Assembly: GCA_964578625.1 (NCBI GenBank)
Contig: CAZODQ010000001.1
Span: forward strand, 124,001 to 188,000
Length of the DNA: 64,000 nucleotides
Origin: CAZBSE01 sp964578625
GTDB taxonomy: Bacteria; Actinomycetota; Humimicrobiia; Humimicrobiales; Humimicrobiaceae
Direction of reading: 5' to 3'
Position 1 is the stretch's first letter, and each line of letters starts with the position of its first letter. Under the pieces are notes generated by a model. The model saw nothing but the letters and a program-made list of their open reading frames with translations. It ran no database searches and was not told where the DNA came from. Below are positions 9,067-18,536 of the stretch, in pieces. Made by a program: the position numbers and the translations under genes.

Positions 9067-9606
9067 TCAACGCACTAAAAATTTAGCTGCTTCAAGTAGA
9101 TCTTTAAATATAAAATCAGGTTTGACCTTCCAATCCTTTTTGTTTGTCAGTTTTTCTTTACCTGTTAATATAAGAATCGATTTACAGCCAGCAGCCTTCG
9201 CAGTAAGAACATCAATAATAGTATCACCGATAAAATAAGCTTCTTTTAGATCAAACCTAAACTCTATCGCTGCCTGCTCAAGCATTCCTGGTTTAGGTTT
9301 GCGACATGAACAATTTTTATCTTCTCGATGTGTACAGTAATAGACTTTTTCGATACTGCCACCATCTTGCTGGATATCATTAAGCATTTTAGTAGTTATA
9401 TTATCAAGAGTTTTTTGGCTATAAATTCCCTTACTTACACCAGACTGATTGGAAACTACGAATATCTTAAATCCTCCATTACATAGCAGGGAAATTGCTT
9501 TCTTTGCATATGGCAAGAAATGAAGATCTTCTGGATCAGCAACATAGAGCTTATCTCCTGGGTATTTATTTATAACTCCGTCTCGGTCAAGAAAAACAAC
9601 CTTCAT
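9067..9606 (-). CDS. gmhB: D-glycero-D-manno-heptose 1,7-bisphosphate phosphatase
   Basis: HAD-superfamily phosphatase of 179 residues, the normal GmhB length. FLDRDGVIN at residue 5 holds the nucleophile and acid/base aspartates, VVSNQSGVSKG near 50 is motif II, CTHREDKNCSCRKPKPGM near 91 is the diagnostic zinc loop plus motif III lysine, and FIGDTIIDVLTAKAAG near 125 is motif IV. It removes the C7 phosphate between the two HldE reactions. Its start codon overlaps the stop of the upstream glycosyltransferase by one base, so it is translated in the transketolase operon, apart from gmhA and hldE. Confidence 0.92.
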   Translation of the reverse strand: MKVVFLDRDGVINKYPGDKLYVADPEDLHFLPYAKKAISLLCNGGFKIFVVSNQSGVSKGIYSQKTLDNITTKMLNDIQQDGGSIEKVYYCTHREDKNCSCRKPKPGMLEQAAIEFRFDLKEAYFIGDTIIDVLTAKAAGCKSILILTGKEKLTNKKDWKVKPDFIFKDLLEAAKFLVR

Positions 9607-10559
9607 TACTTTTGGTAAGAACTTTTTGATTTAAAAATACTTTTTACAATAAATTTTGGTCTTTGTTTTACTTCATCAAAGATCTTTCCTATATATTCAC
9701 CTAAAATACTTAAGGCTAATAATTGAACAGAGCCTAAAAATAAAATAACCGTAATTACCGTTGTTATACCTCTTGGGGCTGATTCTGGAATAACAATCCT
9801 TAGGATAATTTGGGTTATTAAGGCTATGACAGAAACAATAAAAATAATAAAAGATATTAGATTAATTAAATGTAGAGGAACAAAAGAGAAAGAGAAAATC
9901 CCCTTTGAAGCCCAGTTCAAATTTCTTAAAAAATTATTTGTGGTTTTTCCGAACATTCTCTTGGATCTTATATAGGGAACACCTGTCTGTTTAAATCCAA
10001 CCCATGCCCTTAATCCTCTGAGAAATCTATCTCTCTCGGGAAATTGTTTCAATACTTCTACTACTTTTCTGTCTATTAATGAAAAATCCCCTGCATCTAA
10101 AGGTACATTTATATAGGACATTTTTTTAAATATTCTGTAAAAAAGTTTATAAAAAAACTGCATCAGTATATTAATTTCTCTTTTGACTCTGATACCATAT
10201 ACTACATCAAATCCTTCCTGCCATTTGTAATAAAAGTTCTCTATTATCTCTGGAGGGTCCTGTAAGTCGCCGTCTAGAAATACTATTGCGTCCCCTTTTG
10301 ATATTTCCATCCCACTTGTAAAAGCCATCTGGGAGCCAAAATTTCTGGCATGATTTATTCCAATGACTTTCTTGTCATTTTTTATAAGCTTTTTTAATAT
10401 TTCTTCAGTATCATCGGGACTTCCATCATTCACAAAAATGATTTCATAATCCACACTAATTTTATTAAAAACGGACTTTAATCTATCGTACATTATGGGT
10501 ATAGCTTGACTATCATTATAACAAGCTATAATTGCAGAAATATTCTTCTTCTTAACCAT
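9606..10559 (-). CDS. polyprenyl-phosphate glycosyltransferase (GtrB/ArnC-type GT2)
   Basis: About 317 residues: an N-terminal GT2 domain (IIACYNDSQAI, IIFVNDGSPDDTE, VVFLDGDLQDPP-like strand with the DGD metal site near 98) and two C-terminal membrane helices. This is the layout of enzymes that load a sugar onto undecaprenyl or other polyprenyl phosphate at the inner face of the membrane. I chose ATG at 10559, five bases after AGAAGG; an in-frame GTG six bases further upstream overlaps the preceding stop. The lipid-linked sugar would feed a GT-C enzyme such as those at 14623 or 44411. Confidence 0.85.
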   Translation of the reverse strand: MVKKKNISAIIACYNDSQAIPIMYDRLKSVFNKISVDYEIIFVNDGSPDDTEEILKKLIKNDKKVIGINHARNFGSQMAFTSGMEISKGDAIVFLDGDLQDPPEIIENFYYKWQEGFDVVYGIRVKREINILMQFFYKLFYRIFKKMSYINVPLDAGDFSLIDRKVVEVLKQFPERDRFLRGLRAWVGFKQTGVPYIRSKRMFGKTTNNFLRNLNWASKGIFSFSFVPLHLINLISFIIFIVSVIALITQIILRIVIPESAPRGITTVITVILFLGSVQLLALSILGEYIGKIFDEVKQRPKFIVKSIFKSKSSYQK

Positions 10560-10561
10560 AA

Positions 10562-11059
10562 TCACCTTCTAAGGTTAATATACCACGGATTATTATCATT
10601 AATCATTTCTTTAACCAATCCAGGTATCTCTTTAACATCCTCAGGCCAACACGCCTTGATGTTATTAAACACATTCAGTATTTTTCTATCTTCTTCCGCC
10701 CAATGAGAAAATCCATCGCGTAGATAGTCTTTATCTCTACCTGAAGCAATCATTTTTACAGGTATCATCTCTCTGTTTACATAATTTCTTATTATCTCAA
10801 ATGGCCTATATAATAAAAAGGGTGTAATTGAAAATGCTATTGGTATTTTATTCTCTAAAGCCAATCCAACACTAATTGCTAATAAAGCTTGTTCTGAAGC
10901 ACCCACATTAATAAATCTATCGGGGAATGAATCACTAATTTTATCCCAAATTTTGTATCCGAGATCAGCTGTTAAAACAATGATTTTTTTATTCCTATTC
11001 ATTTGTTTTTGCAATTCATCGGCAAAAACTCTTCTTTGATTATTACTGAAATTTTTCAT
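10562..11059 (-). CDS. transketolase-like subunit, pyrimidine-binding domain only
   Basis: 165 residues matching only the middle (PYR) domain of transketolase: ADELQKQMNRNKKIIVLTADLG at the N-terminus in spirit, FINVGASEQALLAISVGLA near 50 with the Glu that activates thiamine diphosphate, and FSHWAEEDRKIL near 118. The C-terminal domain normally found in a split-transketolase second subunit (usually about 300 residues) is absent. Start overlaps the stop of the N-terminal subunit by four bases, so the two are coupled. With gmhB and gmhA nearby, a role in making sedoheptulose-7-phosphate or another ketose is plausible. Confidence 0.82.
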   Translation of the reverse strand: MKNFSNNQRRVFADELQKQMNRNKKIIVLTADLGYKIWDKISDSFPDRFINVGASEQALLAISVGLALENKIPIAFSITPFLLYRPFEIIRNYVNREMIPVKMIASGRDKDYLRDGFSHWAEEDRKILNVFNNIKACWPEDVKEIPGLVKEMINDNNPWYINLRR

Positions 11060-11757
11060 TTTAAAATATCCATTGCAACTTGATAATCTGCTTCATTCAT
11101 TATGTAATAATGAGCATCTAAACCTTTTAAAAATGGAAGCTGTTCAGAATTAGTCTTCGCAAATAAAACATCCATTTCCTTAATAATTAAAAGAGATCGG
11201 GTAATATCTTCCTGATTATGGCCGTCAATTTCTAAAATTTTGAAACCAAAGCCTTTTATTCTTTCTTTCAAATTATCAAGAGGAATCGGTCCATATGCAC
11301 CCCATCCATTTGCAGTAACAATAATCCTTATATTTTTTATTTTTAAATTTTGGATAATCCTGAATGATTCCCATATAATACCTTCTGCACATTCACCATC
11401 AGATATTAAACAATATATTCTATTTTCTCTATTGGCAACAGCCATGCCAATAGAAATTGGGAGTCCCAAACCCAAACTTCCTGAAGAAACTTCTATTCCT
11501 ATTTTTTTATTTCTATCCGGATGAAAATAAAGGTTTTTAAAATCTTTACTTTTTAAAAATCCGTATTTTTCTAAGACAACATAAAAAGCCAAAGCAGCAT
11601 GACCGCATGATAAAACGAATTTATCGTTCTTATCCTTTATTGAATATATAGAATCAATTAAATCAATTGTATTAAAACAAGAACCGATATGAGAAGATTT
11701 TAAGCTATATAAAATCTCTATTAATCTTCTTCTTAAAACTTTCTGGTTATTATTCAA
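11056..11757 (-). CDS. transketolase-like subunit, thiamine-diphosphate-binding domain
   Basis: 233 residues matching the N-terminal PP domain of transketolase. SSHIGSCFNTIDLIDSIY near 20 and VLSCGHAALAFY near 48 are family blocks; LISDGECAEGIIWES near 118 and TANGWGAYG near 148 form the GDG-N metal/diphosphate motif with Ser replacing the first Gly. It starts at TTG ten bases after GAAGGA. It forms a two-gene transketolase with the downstream PYR subunit. Such split enzymes in glycan loci exchange two-carbon ketol units between sugar phosphates; here supply of a heptose precursor is the simplest idea. Confidence 0.82.
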   Translation of the reverse strand: MNNNQKVLRRRLIEILYSLKSSHIGSCFNTIDLIDSIYSIKDKNDKFVLSCGHAALAFYVVLEKYGFLKSKDFKNLYFHPDRNKKIGIEVSSGSLGLGLPISIGMAVANRENRIYCLISDGECAEGIIWESFRIIQNLKIKNIRIIVTANGWGAYGPIPLDNLKERIKGFGFKILEIDGHNQEDITRSLLIIKEMDVLFAKTNSEQLPFLKGLDAHYYIMNEADYQVAMDILK

Positions 11758-11829
11758 AACAATATTTTCCTTCAGATATTTTTAAATATTATAAACCAAA
11801 TTTATAAAATAAAAGATATATTTTAATAA

Positions 11830-12726
11830 TTATTTTTTCTGAGCTATTATACAAAGGTTTCCCAATTTTAATTTAATATTTCTTTTAAGAAATGAACTTT
11901 TCAAATTTAAAACTTTTTGTTTTAAATTTCGAGGAAGCGGTAAAAGCCAGAAAAAGTGTTTTAGAGATATAATATTGGTAGGAGATTTAATTTTTATAAT
12001 ATTAAATTTATTTTTTTCAAATATTTTCTTTATAGTCGATGGACTATATAAAAAAGTATGCTCAATATCAATTATTGGGCTCCTTTCTCCAAGCAATCTA
12101 CTAGTAAAACTATTAATATTATGATTAAAAGATAATATATACCCGTCCCTTTTTAAAATTTTATAGCACTCTTCTAAAAATCTATTAGGATCAGATATAT
12201 GGTCAAAAGTTTGAAAGAAGAAAATAAAATTAAAATAATCATCCTTAAATAGACTTTTTTTAAAAACATCAATTTTTATATTCTTAATAATATTTTTACT
12301 CGCTTTTTCTACAGCATCACTGCTAGGTTCGACTCCAAAAACATTTTTATAACCCAATTCAAATAAAAAATTTAATAGAAATCCATTGCCACATCCTATC
12401 TCCAGAATACTATCATTAAAAGACATCTTTCTAAGAATAGGTTTTAAATAATTATAATATGTTTTTATAAGATTATTAATCTCGTCCTGATAGGTTAAAA
12501 TACTATTTTTATACAGCTCTGTTATTATATCTGAATCTATTATAGGGTTTGATCTTACAAGTTGACACTTATTACATTTCACAATCCTATAATGAAGCCT
12601 ATCAGGTAATCTTCTCGCAGAGAAAGTATTAACATTCAAATCCTTAAATTCAAAATTTCTTTTTATAATTACTTTATAATCATCTTTCGAATTGCAAATA
12701 GGACAATTAATATATTTTAATTTCAT
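11830..12726 (-). CDS. class I SAM-dependent methyltransferase with N-terminal zinc knuckle
   Basis: 298 residues. CPICNS near residue 8 and CNKCQLV near 52 form a zinc-binding pair; the SAM domain has ILEIGCGNGFLL near 107, FGVEPSSDAV near 129 and a motif-IV-like FFFQTFDHI near 169. The N-terminal cysteine module recurs in other methyltransferases in this window (2401, 27680, 29429). It follows the SDR gene by six bases on the same strand. Probable glycan or nucleotide-sugar methylase; the methylated atom cannot be told. Confidence 0.82.
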   Translation of the reverse strand: MKLKYINCPICNSKDDYKVIIKRNFEFKDLNVNTFSARRLPDRLHYRIVKCNKCQLVRSNPIIDSDIITELYKNSILTYQDEINNLIKTYYNYLKPILRKMSFNDSILEIGCGNGFLLNFLFELGYKNVFGVEPSSDAVEKASKNIIKNIKIDVFKKSLFKDDYFNFIFFFQTFDHISDPNRFLEECYKILKRDGYILSFNHNINSFTSRLLGERSPIIDIEHTFLYSPSTIKKIFEKNKFNIIKIKSPTNIISLKHFFWLLPLPRNLKQKVLNLKSSFLKRNIKLKLGNLCIIAQKK

Positions 12727-12732
12727 AGTTTG

Positions 12733-13671
12733 CTATAAATAAAAATTACTATTATTTAAAAACCATTTCCAGGTTAAATAAATACCTTCTTCCAAACTTA
12801 TTTTTGGCTTCCAGTGTAATAATTGTCTCGCTTTCGAAATGTCAGCAACCCAGTTTTTAGTATCCCAACTTCTCGGTTCCATGAAATCCCAATTTAATTT
12901 TATCTTTACTTTTGTTACTTTTATTGCAGTTTCCACAACTTCTTTTATACTGGATTGAGTACCTGTACCTATATTAAAACACTCTCCTTTGTATTTTTTC
13001 ATTTCTTCTATTTTTAAATAGGCTTCAATAATATCATCTATGAAGATCTGGTCTCTTGAAATTTCTGGAGAAACCAGGTTTATCTCTTCTTTTAAAAACA
13101 ACGACTTTAATAAAGTAGGTATAAACCTTCTTGGCTCTTCATAAGGTCCATATACAGAAAAGGGCCTTAATATAACCACCGGTCTATTTTCTTGTTTTGC
13201 GACATTCCTACATAATAAAGTTTGAGCACATTTAGAAACGGCGTAATAACTTTCTGGTTCCAAGGCATCGTTTTCCCTCATAGCGAAATCTTTTCTACCA
13301 TATTCTGATGAACTTCCAGTATTAACAAATAGCTCATAGTTAATTTCATCGCAGGCTTGAAGTAAGTTATATGTTCCAAGTATGTTTGTTTTAATAATGA
13401 AGTTTGCATCTTTTTGATAAGAATAAGCTCCATGAGTTGCCAGGTGATAAATAATCGAAGGTTTTATTTTGTCTATAATTACTTTTAATTGTTCTAAATT
13501 TGACAAATCTGAATAATGTATTCTTACATTTCTCAAAATATCTTTAATTCTCCAAGTATTTGAACTTTTACGTAATATTATTTCAACATCTTCATTAACA
13601 CCGATTAATTTCCTCAATAGCATTGAACCTATAAAACCTGCTGCACCTGTTATTAAAAATTTTTTAGCCAT
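12733..13671 (-). CDS. NAD(P)-dependent sugar epimerase/dehydratase/reductase (extended SDR)
   Basis: 312 residues with the extended SDR fold: GAAGFIGS near 8 binds NAD(P), SSSEYGRKD near 120 and YYAVSK near 143 supply the catalytic Ser and Tyr-Lys, and RPFSVYGPYEEP and QIFIDDI are substrate-side motifs. Similar enzymes reduce or epimerise the 4-position of nucleotide-activated deoxy sugars. It is upstream of a methyltransferase in the same transcription direction. The precise reaction cannot be assigned. Confidence 0.83.
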   Translation of the reverse strand: MAKKFLITGAAGFIGSMLLRKLIGVNEDVEIILRKSSNTWRIKDILRNVRIHYSDLSNLEQLKVIIDKIKPSIIYHLATHGAYSYQKDANFIIKTNILGTYNLLQACDEINYELFVNTGSSSEYGRKDFAMRENDALEPESYYAVSKCAQTLLCRNVAKQENRPVVILRPFSVYGPYEEPRRFIPTLLKSLFLKEEINLVSPEISRDQIFIDDIIEAYLKIEEMKKYKGECFNIGTGTQSSIKEVVETAIKVTKVKIKLNWDFMEPRSWDTKNWVADISKARQLLHWKPKISLEEGIYLTWKWFLNNSNFYL

Positions 13672-13719
13672 TTTCCATACGCTTTCATTTTAAAAATAAG
13701 ATTCTAATTTTTTAATATC

Positions 13720-14565
13720 TTAACAACTTTCAACTACATTATCTTTTAGTCTCTGATAGAAAAAAATTTTTGTAATTTTGCTATTTTCCAAACAATCAAC
13801 CTTTCCAGTTTTCATTAATTCTTCTAAAATCTCTTCTAATTTATTTTCCTGCTCTAGATTAAAAAAGTGTGCCTCAAAAACAATATTTTTTAAATTATTC
13901 ATTTTCCTATTTTTAAATATATCATCAAAAATTTGATACTCCGCTCCCTCAACATCCATTTTTAGGAGATCTATTTTATCTATTATAAAACTGGACAATC
14001 TGTTTGTTTGAACCTTATAAGTTTCATAGGGTAAATTCTGATTAAGTGTTAATCCACTATCTAAATTTTGAATATCATCAATTATTGTATAAAAATTTGT
14101 TTCACCTTTTTCATCACTTAAGGCTAAATTATATAATTTTGTATTAGTAATACTATTTGTTTCCAAATTTTTAATTAGATATTTAAAATTATACCGATCT
14201 GGCTCAAAAGCAACAATTTTTAATTGTGGATTGAAAAACTTATACCAGAGAACACTTAATCCTATATTAGCACCAAGATCAAAAAAAGTATTGATTTTTA
14301 TAGGTCTATAAACACACTTACAAAATATCTCATTAAAAGTATAAAAAAAAGTTATATAATTTTTAAAAAATATTTTATAATTAAACGAACGAATTTTTAC
14401 TGAAGTAACTTTTTTTTTAAAAAAATATACACATATCAATATCAGAAATAACCTTAAATAATCAAAAAATAAAAAATATTTTTTTTTGATATTCAGATAT
14501 TTATTAAAAAAAATCCCACTTAATCCAAAAAAAATATTAGAGACTATCTTAGATAATACTACCAT
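13720..14565 (-). CDS. FkbM-family methyltransferase
   Basis: 281 residues. After an N-terminal part of about 90 residues with hydrophobic and lysine-rich stretches, the FkbM-type SAM domain has FFDLGANIGLSVLW near 95, VAFEPDRYNF near 118 and the family hallmark LKMDVEGAEYQI near 210. Relatives O-methylate sugars and polyketides. The hydrophobic N-terminus could tether it to the membrane near the assembly machinery. It is very A/T-rich like its neighbours. Confidence 0.83.
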   Translation of the reverse strand: MVVLSKIVSNIFFGLSGIFFNKYLNIKKKYFLFFDYLRLFLILICVYFFKKKVTSVKIRSFNYKIFFKNYITFFYTFNEIFCKCVYRPIKINTFFDLGANIGLSVLWYKFFNPQLKIVAFEPDRYNFKYLIKNLETNSITNTKLYNLALSDEKGETNFYTIIDDIQNLDSGLTLNQNLPYETYKVQTNRLSSFIIDKIDLLKMDVEGAEYQIFDDIFKNRKMNNLKNIVFEAHFFNLEQENKLEEILEELMKTGKVDCLENSKITKIFFYQRLKDNVVESC

Positions 14566-14622
14566 TTGAATTAATTATACCTCAAAACTAATAAATCTTA
14601 CTTGCCTTTTTATAATAAATTT

Positions 14623-16962
14623 TTAAGGTACTAATGAATATTCCATACATTTATTTTTCCATTCATCCGACTTTAAAAAGCTTCTTAAGGCTTCGTCCCT
14701 TGTTAAACCTTTCTTAAGAGAACTTGCCCATTCTTTAAGACTATCCTCATCAGGTTCTCTCTCTAAAAGAAAATAGCATAAAAATCTTATGAATTCTTCT
14801 TCTTTACAATATATTAACTTAGTTTTTAGTTCTTTCGAATTTATCAAATTAAACACAACTTTGGACGCTGGTATTTTATTTTTTATAAGGGGATCCAGCC
14901 ATAAATTCGATTCTGAAGATACTGGAATCAATTTAAGAGTATTATCAAAAAACAAAGAACTAAATGTTAACTTATTGAAACCATACAAATCAATTTGCTG
15001 CTTTAAAGAATCATTTAAAGAATCTATCTGTTCACTATTTAATTCTTCTGAGTCACTCAAGCTTTTGTTTTCAAATAATGAAAAATATTTATCCTTCAAT
15101 TCTAATGGGATACTGATGAAATAATTATCCCAGCTATAGATTTCAAAATAATCCGGGTAGAATTGGCCTCTTAACATAATTATAATTGGCTTTTCTTCAA
15201 TAATATAATTGTTAAGTTTTTCCTTGTAATCTGGGTATAAAAATAAATTGAATTCACCCCAATCCACAAACATTGGAGAAAAACTTGTATTATCCTCTTG
15301 AAAAGTTAAAAATAATGCATCTTCACCTGTTGTTATAATATTTTTATCTTCAAAATTTTCATTTAAATTTGATATTACCTTTCCTAATTTGTAATATTTT
15401 ATAGCATCTTCTTTATTAAATTTTGAACCTAAAAAGGTTCTTGGACAATTTATTTCAATTTGATTATTTTCCAACCTATTTAATCCATTTTTTACCCTTA
15501 AAGTAATATCGTAACTAAAAATTAGTGCTAATATTAATAAAGTAATTATTAATTTAATGGAACACGCTAATTTTGGCTTCTCGCAAACACCTATTATATT
15601 TCTTAATTTATGTTTCATTATCATTTTTTTTCTTTTAGTTTTATTAAAGAAAAAAGTAATAATTACTCTTATAGATTCCCAAATAAAATATACAGATAAA
15701 CCTACCATAGGAGTAGCAGCCCAGTAAGCATGAGCAAAACCAGGACCTGGATAATACTGAAGCCATGATGCTAAAGATAAAAATACAATTGAAAAAATAA
15801 TAACTTCTTTTCTATTTAGAGCTCTCTTCTTTAAAAATTTGAACAAATACTTAGCAAGCAATATTAAATTGATAACAGGAAAAACGCGCCAAATAAAACT
15901 TTGCTCATAATCTATTATAAAAAGACATCTAAATAAAAATCCAAAACTTCCATAAAGACTCATCCTTTTGGAGTTCCAGTAAAAAGAGAATATTATTGAT
16001 TGGAGCCACCAATCTTTTAATGAGTTTAAAGCAAGAAAACATAATAAAAATATAAGACTCATTCCTATAAAACCTACAAGAAATAGAGAAATACTTTTCA
16101 ATAAAAATTTTACATTTTTTTTAAAAATAAATTTTAAGAATATTAAAAAAATTAATACTGCAATAAATAAAAATACACCTACAGGTTGCCTGCACCAAAA
16201 AGTGAGACTAGTTGCTATACCTGATAAACATATAAATATAAATTTCTTTTTCTCTATAAAAATAATAATTAAATAAAAAGACAATAATTGGAAAAACAGT
16301 GCATATACTGATGACCAGGGAAGAGATATTGCTAAATAAAAGGGCGCTAATAAGATCCAAATAATACAAAGGAATATATTAAGAAACTTATTTAAAAGCC
16401 TTGAAAAAATCAAATAAAGTAATATTGATATGCCTGAGTAAAAAAATGTAGTTAATAATCTTATAGCTATTAAATGTTTCCCAAAAATTAAAACTGACAA
16501 AGATTGTAGGTACGCTGTTAATGCTCCATATTGAGTAAAACTTTCTTTGAATAACAATTTTCCTTCTACTATATCAATAGCAGGCTTAAGCATTACACCG
16601 TCATGATGTGGATCTGCACCAATAATGTTGAAGAAGTACGAAATTATTAATGTAAAAAAAAAGACAAATATTAAAAAAAATAAATTACTATATCTAAACT
16701 TTATAGCAAAAATAACTGAAATAAGTAAAATAAGGAAAGCAAAAGAAGCTAAATAAATCCCAGCAATATATATTTCTTTTAACCACGATATGTATATTGG
16801 AAATGAATTATTTAATAGGTAATAAGGAGAAATATTTCTTAAATTAGAAATAAAATTTATAAAAAAGAAACCAATTTCTTTGTTTGAGACTAACAGAAGA
16901 CCTATCAACAGTAAAAATAAGCCTGTTACAAGAAAAATAATTAGAATTATTTTTTTCTTCAT
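14623..16962 (-). CDS. GT-C membrane glycosyltransferase with C-terminal DUF4214-like domain
   Basis: 779 residues. The N-terminal two thirds is a polytopic membrane protein of the GT39/ArnT-like class; the first outer loop carries the acidic pair GADPHHDG near 116, where such enzymes bind the lipid-phosphate sugar. A soluble part follows, and the last 60 residues match the DUF4214 pattern (FIRFLCYFLLEREPD, then LKKGLTRDEALRSFLKSDEW), a domain known from surface glycan proteins. It would transfer a polyprenyl-phosphate sugar outside the membrane. Start follows the TylF-like run of A/T-rich genes; no promoter was identified. Confidence 0.78.
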   Translation of the reverse strand: MKKKIILIIFLVTGLFLLLIGLLLVSNKEIGFFFINFISNLRNISPYYLLNNSFPIYISWLKEIYIAGIYLASFAFLILLISVIFAIKFRYSNLFFLIFVFFFTLIISYFFNIIGADPHHDGVMLKPAIDIVEGKLLFKESFTQYGALTAYLQSLSVLIFGKHLIAIRLLTTFFYSGISILLYLIFSRLLNKFLNIFLCIIWILLAPFYLAISLPWSSVYALFFQLLSFYLIIIFIEKKKFIFICLSGIATSLTFWCRQPVGVFLFIAVLIFLIFLKFIFKKNVKFLLKSISLFLVGFIGMSLIFLLCFLALNSLKDWWLQSIIFSFYWNSKRMSLYGSFGFLFRCLFIIDYEQSFIWRVFPVINLILLAKYLFKFLKKRALNRKEVIIFSIVFLSLASWLQYYPGPGFAHAYWAATPMVGLSVYFIWESIRVIITFFFNKTKRKKMIMKHKLRNIIGVCEKPKLACSIKLIITLLILALIFSYDITLRVKNGLNRLENNQIEINCPRTFLGSKFNKEDAIKYYKLGKVISNLNENFEDKNIITTGEDALFLTFQEDNTSFSPMFVDWGEFNLFLYPDYKEKLNNYIIEEKPIIIMLRGQFYPDYFEIYSWDNYFISIPLELKDKYFSLFENKSLSDSEELNSEQIDSLNDSLKQQIDLYGFNKLTFSSLFFDNTLKLIPVSSESNLWLDPLIKNKIPASKVVFNLINSKELKTKLIYCKEEEFIRFLCYFLLEREPDEDSLKEWASSLKKGLTRDEALRSFLKSDEWKNKCMEYSLVP

Positions 16963-17066
16963 AAGAATTTAAAAAAATTAAGGAAAATGTAACATAATTT
17001 GTGTAAATCTCTTTTAATCCCTTTTTATGCTCCGGTTGAATTTAGCTGATATACTACACTCACTAA

Positions 17067-17097
17067 AATATTTCTTCTCCTCCATTAAAGAAATATT
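17067..17097 (-). terminator. possible terminator hairpin after the GT23-like gene
   Basis: Perfect 10-base inverted repeat: AATATTTCTT at 17067-17076 and AAGAAATATT at 17088-17097, loop of 11 bases, 26 bases past the stop of the minus-strand gene at 17123. Read on the minus strand the stem ends in a short T-run (ATTTTAG). The stem is A/T-rich, so termination may be weak; an operator is the alternative. Confidence 0.4.
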
Positions 17098-17122
17098 AAC
17101 TAATACATATAAAATTTCATTT

Positions 17123-18160
17123 TCACTTATTTTTAGTGACAAATCTATCAACTTCATTCAACAACCCTCCTAATTTCGAGGGCAGCATTTTCTTAATTCT
17201 GTATAAATACCTAGCTAAATATAGATTTTGTGAATTAAACCCATTGCGAACTATATATACAAATTCAAATTCCCTATTATTAATAAATCTTGCGTATTCC
17301 GATACATTTGAATCACCGCATAAAATCCCGCTGCACATTGAAAGCAACTGTGCATCAATTAAAACTTCTAGACCTAGTAAATATCTATGTTTTTTTCTTG
17401 GCTTTAAATTGTATGAATTGAATCCGTAGCAGCGAAAACTATCAGTATAAAAAACTTTTTCTCCATAAATATTAACAAATAAATCTAAATATTTCTGCTC
17501 TTCTGTAACTAAAAATATTTTATCTATATCATATTTTCCAATAATTTCATTAGTACATTTAATCATTTGTTTTTCAGTTGGGGCAAATGAATGCCTGGGT
17601 GATAAATTTTGCTCTTTCCCCCTAAAATGAACACCCAGTACTCTTTGTTTAAATAACTTTGAATATTTCTTCAAGCTATCTTCGACATGACTTTTAAGAA
17701 ATATATACTTTTTGTAGATTTCATCATATAAACCATCTATTGTTGTAATGCTATAACTCATTGAAGAAGGATAGGAGCCACTACAAAAAAATACATTCTT
17801 ACTATTATAAACTTCATCTAAACTGAACTGTGTTACCGGTTCAAAATAGTATTCCCAAGCATTATTAGTACCATTTATTGGTACTTTTTCGTTATATAGT
17901 GTACCAAAGTTTTGAAAATCTATCACTGGAATCATCCCCAGTGAATCTGCGATCTTTAAGTGACAAAGTACAGCCGATAAATTTGAGAAAAATCCGGAAC
18001 CTAAATTAAGCCATATAACGTAAAAAATCTTATCGGAATTTTTTTTACCAAATGAATTAAAATAACCTTCGTGAAAAGTTTTCATATCTATAGAACTTCT
18101 GGAAATCAAACAATCCTGACAAAAAACTTTCATAAAATATCGTTTTATTATTTTCTTCAT
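17123..18160 (-). CDS. putative alpha-fucosyltransferase (NodZ/GT23-like)
   Basis: 345 residues resembling the NodZ/FUT8/O-fucosyltransferase group: an N-terminal GSGFFSNLSAVLCHLKIAD block near 54 and the donor motif LGVHFRGKEQ near 177, equivalent to the HxRRTD-type GDP-fucose site, then CGDSNVSEYARF near 287. These enzymes use GDP-fucose. GDP-L-fucose synthase is encoded at 47223 in the same window, which supports a fucose donor. It stands between a GT-C enzyme and a divergent GT8-like gene. Similarity is moderate, so the donor assignment is tentative. Confidence 0.65.
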   Translation of the reverse strand: MKKIIKRYFMKVFCQDCLISRSSIDMKTFHEGYFNSFGKKNSDKIFYVIWLNLGSGFFSNLSAVLCHLKIADSLGMIPVIDFQNFGTLYNEKVPINGTNNAWEYYFEPVTQFSLDEVYNSKNVFFCSGSYPSSMSYSITTIDGLYDEIYKKYIFLKSHVEDSLKKYSKLFKQRVLGVHFRGKEQNLSPRHSFAPTEKQMIKCTNEIIGKYDIDKIFLVTEEQKYLDLFVNIYGEKVFYTDSFRCYGFNSYNLKPRKKHRYLLGLEVLIDAQLLSMCSGILCGDSNVSEYARFINNREFEFVYIVRNGFNSQNLYLARYLYRIKKMLPSKLGGLLNEVDRFVTKNK

Positions 18161-18536
18161 TTATTTGCTCTGCAATAAACATTATTTTTAGATATTTCTA
18201 GCTGAAAATTCAAGTTTATCTCATATCTCTATTTATACAAGAACATGAAATTATTATTTAATTTCACGAAAAAATATTATATTACCTTCGGACATTACAA
18301 ATATTTTAGTGCTTAGTTTTAAAAACTTCAATGAATTCTCTTAAGTATAGTTGTAACCTTTTTAATAACAACTTTATCTCCGGTTACTAAATCTGGCAAT
18401 CCTGTTATTGATACGCTATACTACTTTATACAAAAATAATAAATAATCTAATAAAGTATACAGATATTAGGAAAATAAGATATAGAATAACTTTACTGGT
18501 TAGCATCAATTTAACTAATCGCTTATCAATAACAGA
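18161..18536. other. divergent intergenic region
   Basis: 376 A/T-rich bases between divergent glycosyltransferase genes, so it must hold two promoters. I see a perfect 8-base inverted repeat, TGAAATTA at 18246-18253 and TAATTTCA at 18259-18266 (5-base loop), about 86 bases upstream of the GT23-like start; it could be an operator or RNA hairpin. No convincing -35/-10 pair and no small gene were identified. Confidence 0.35.
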
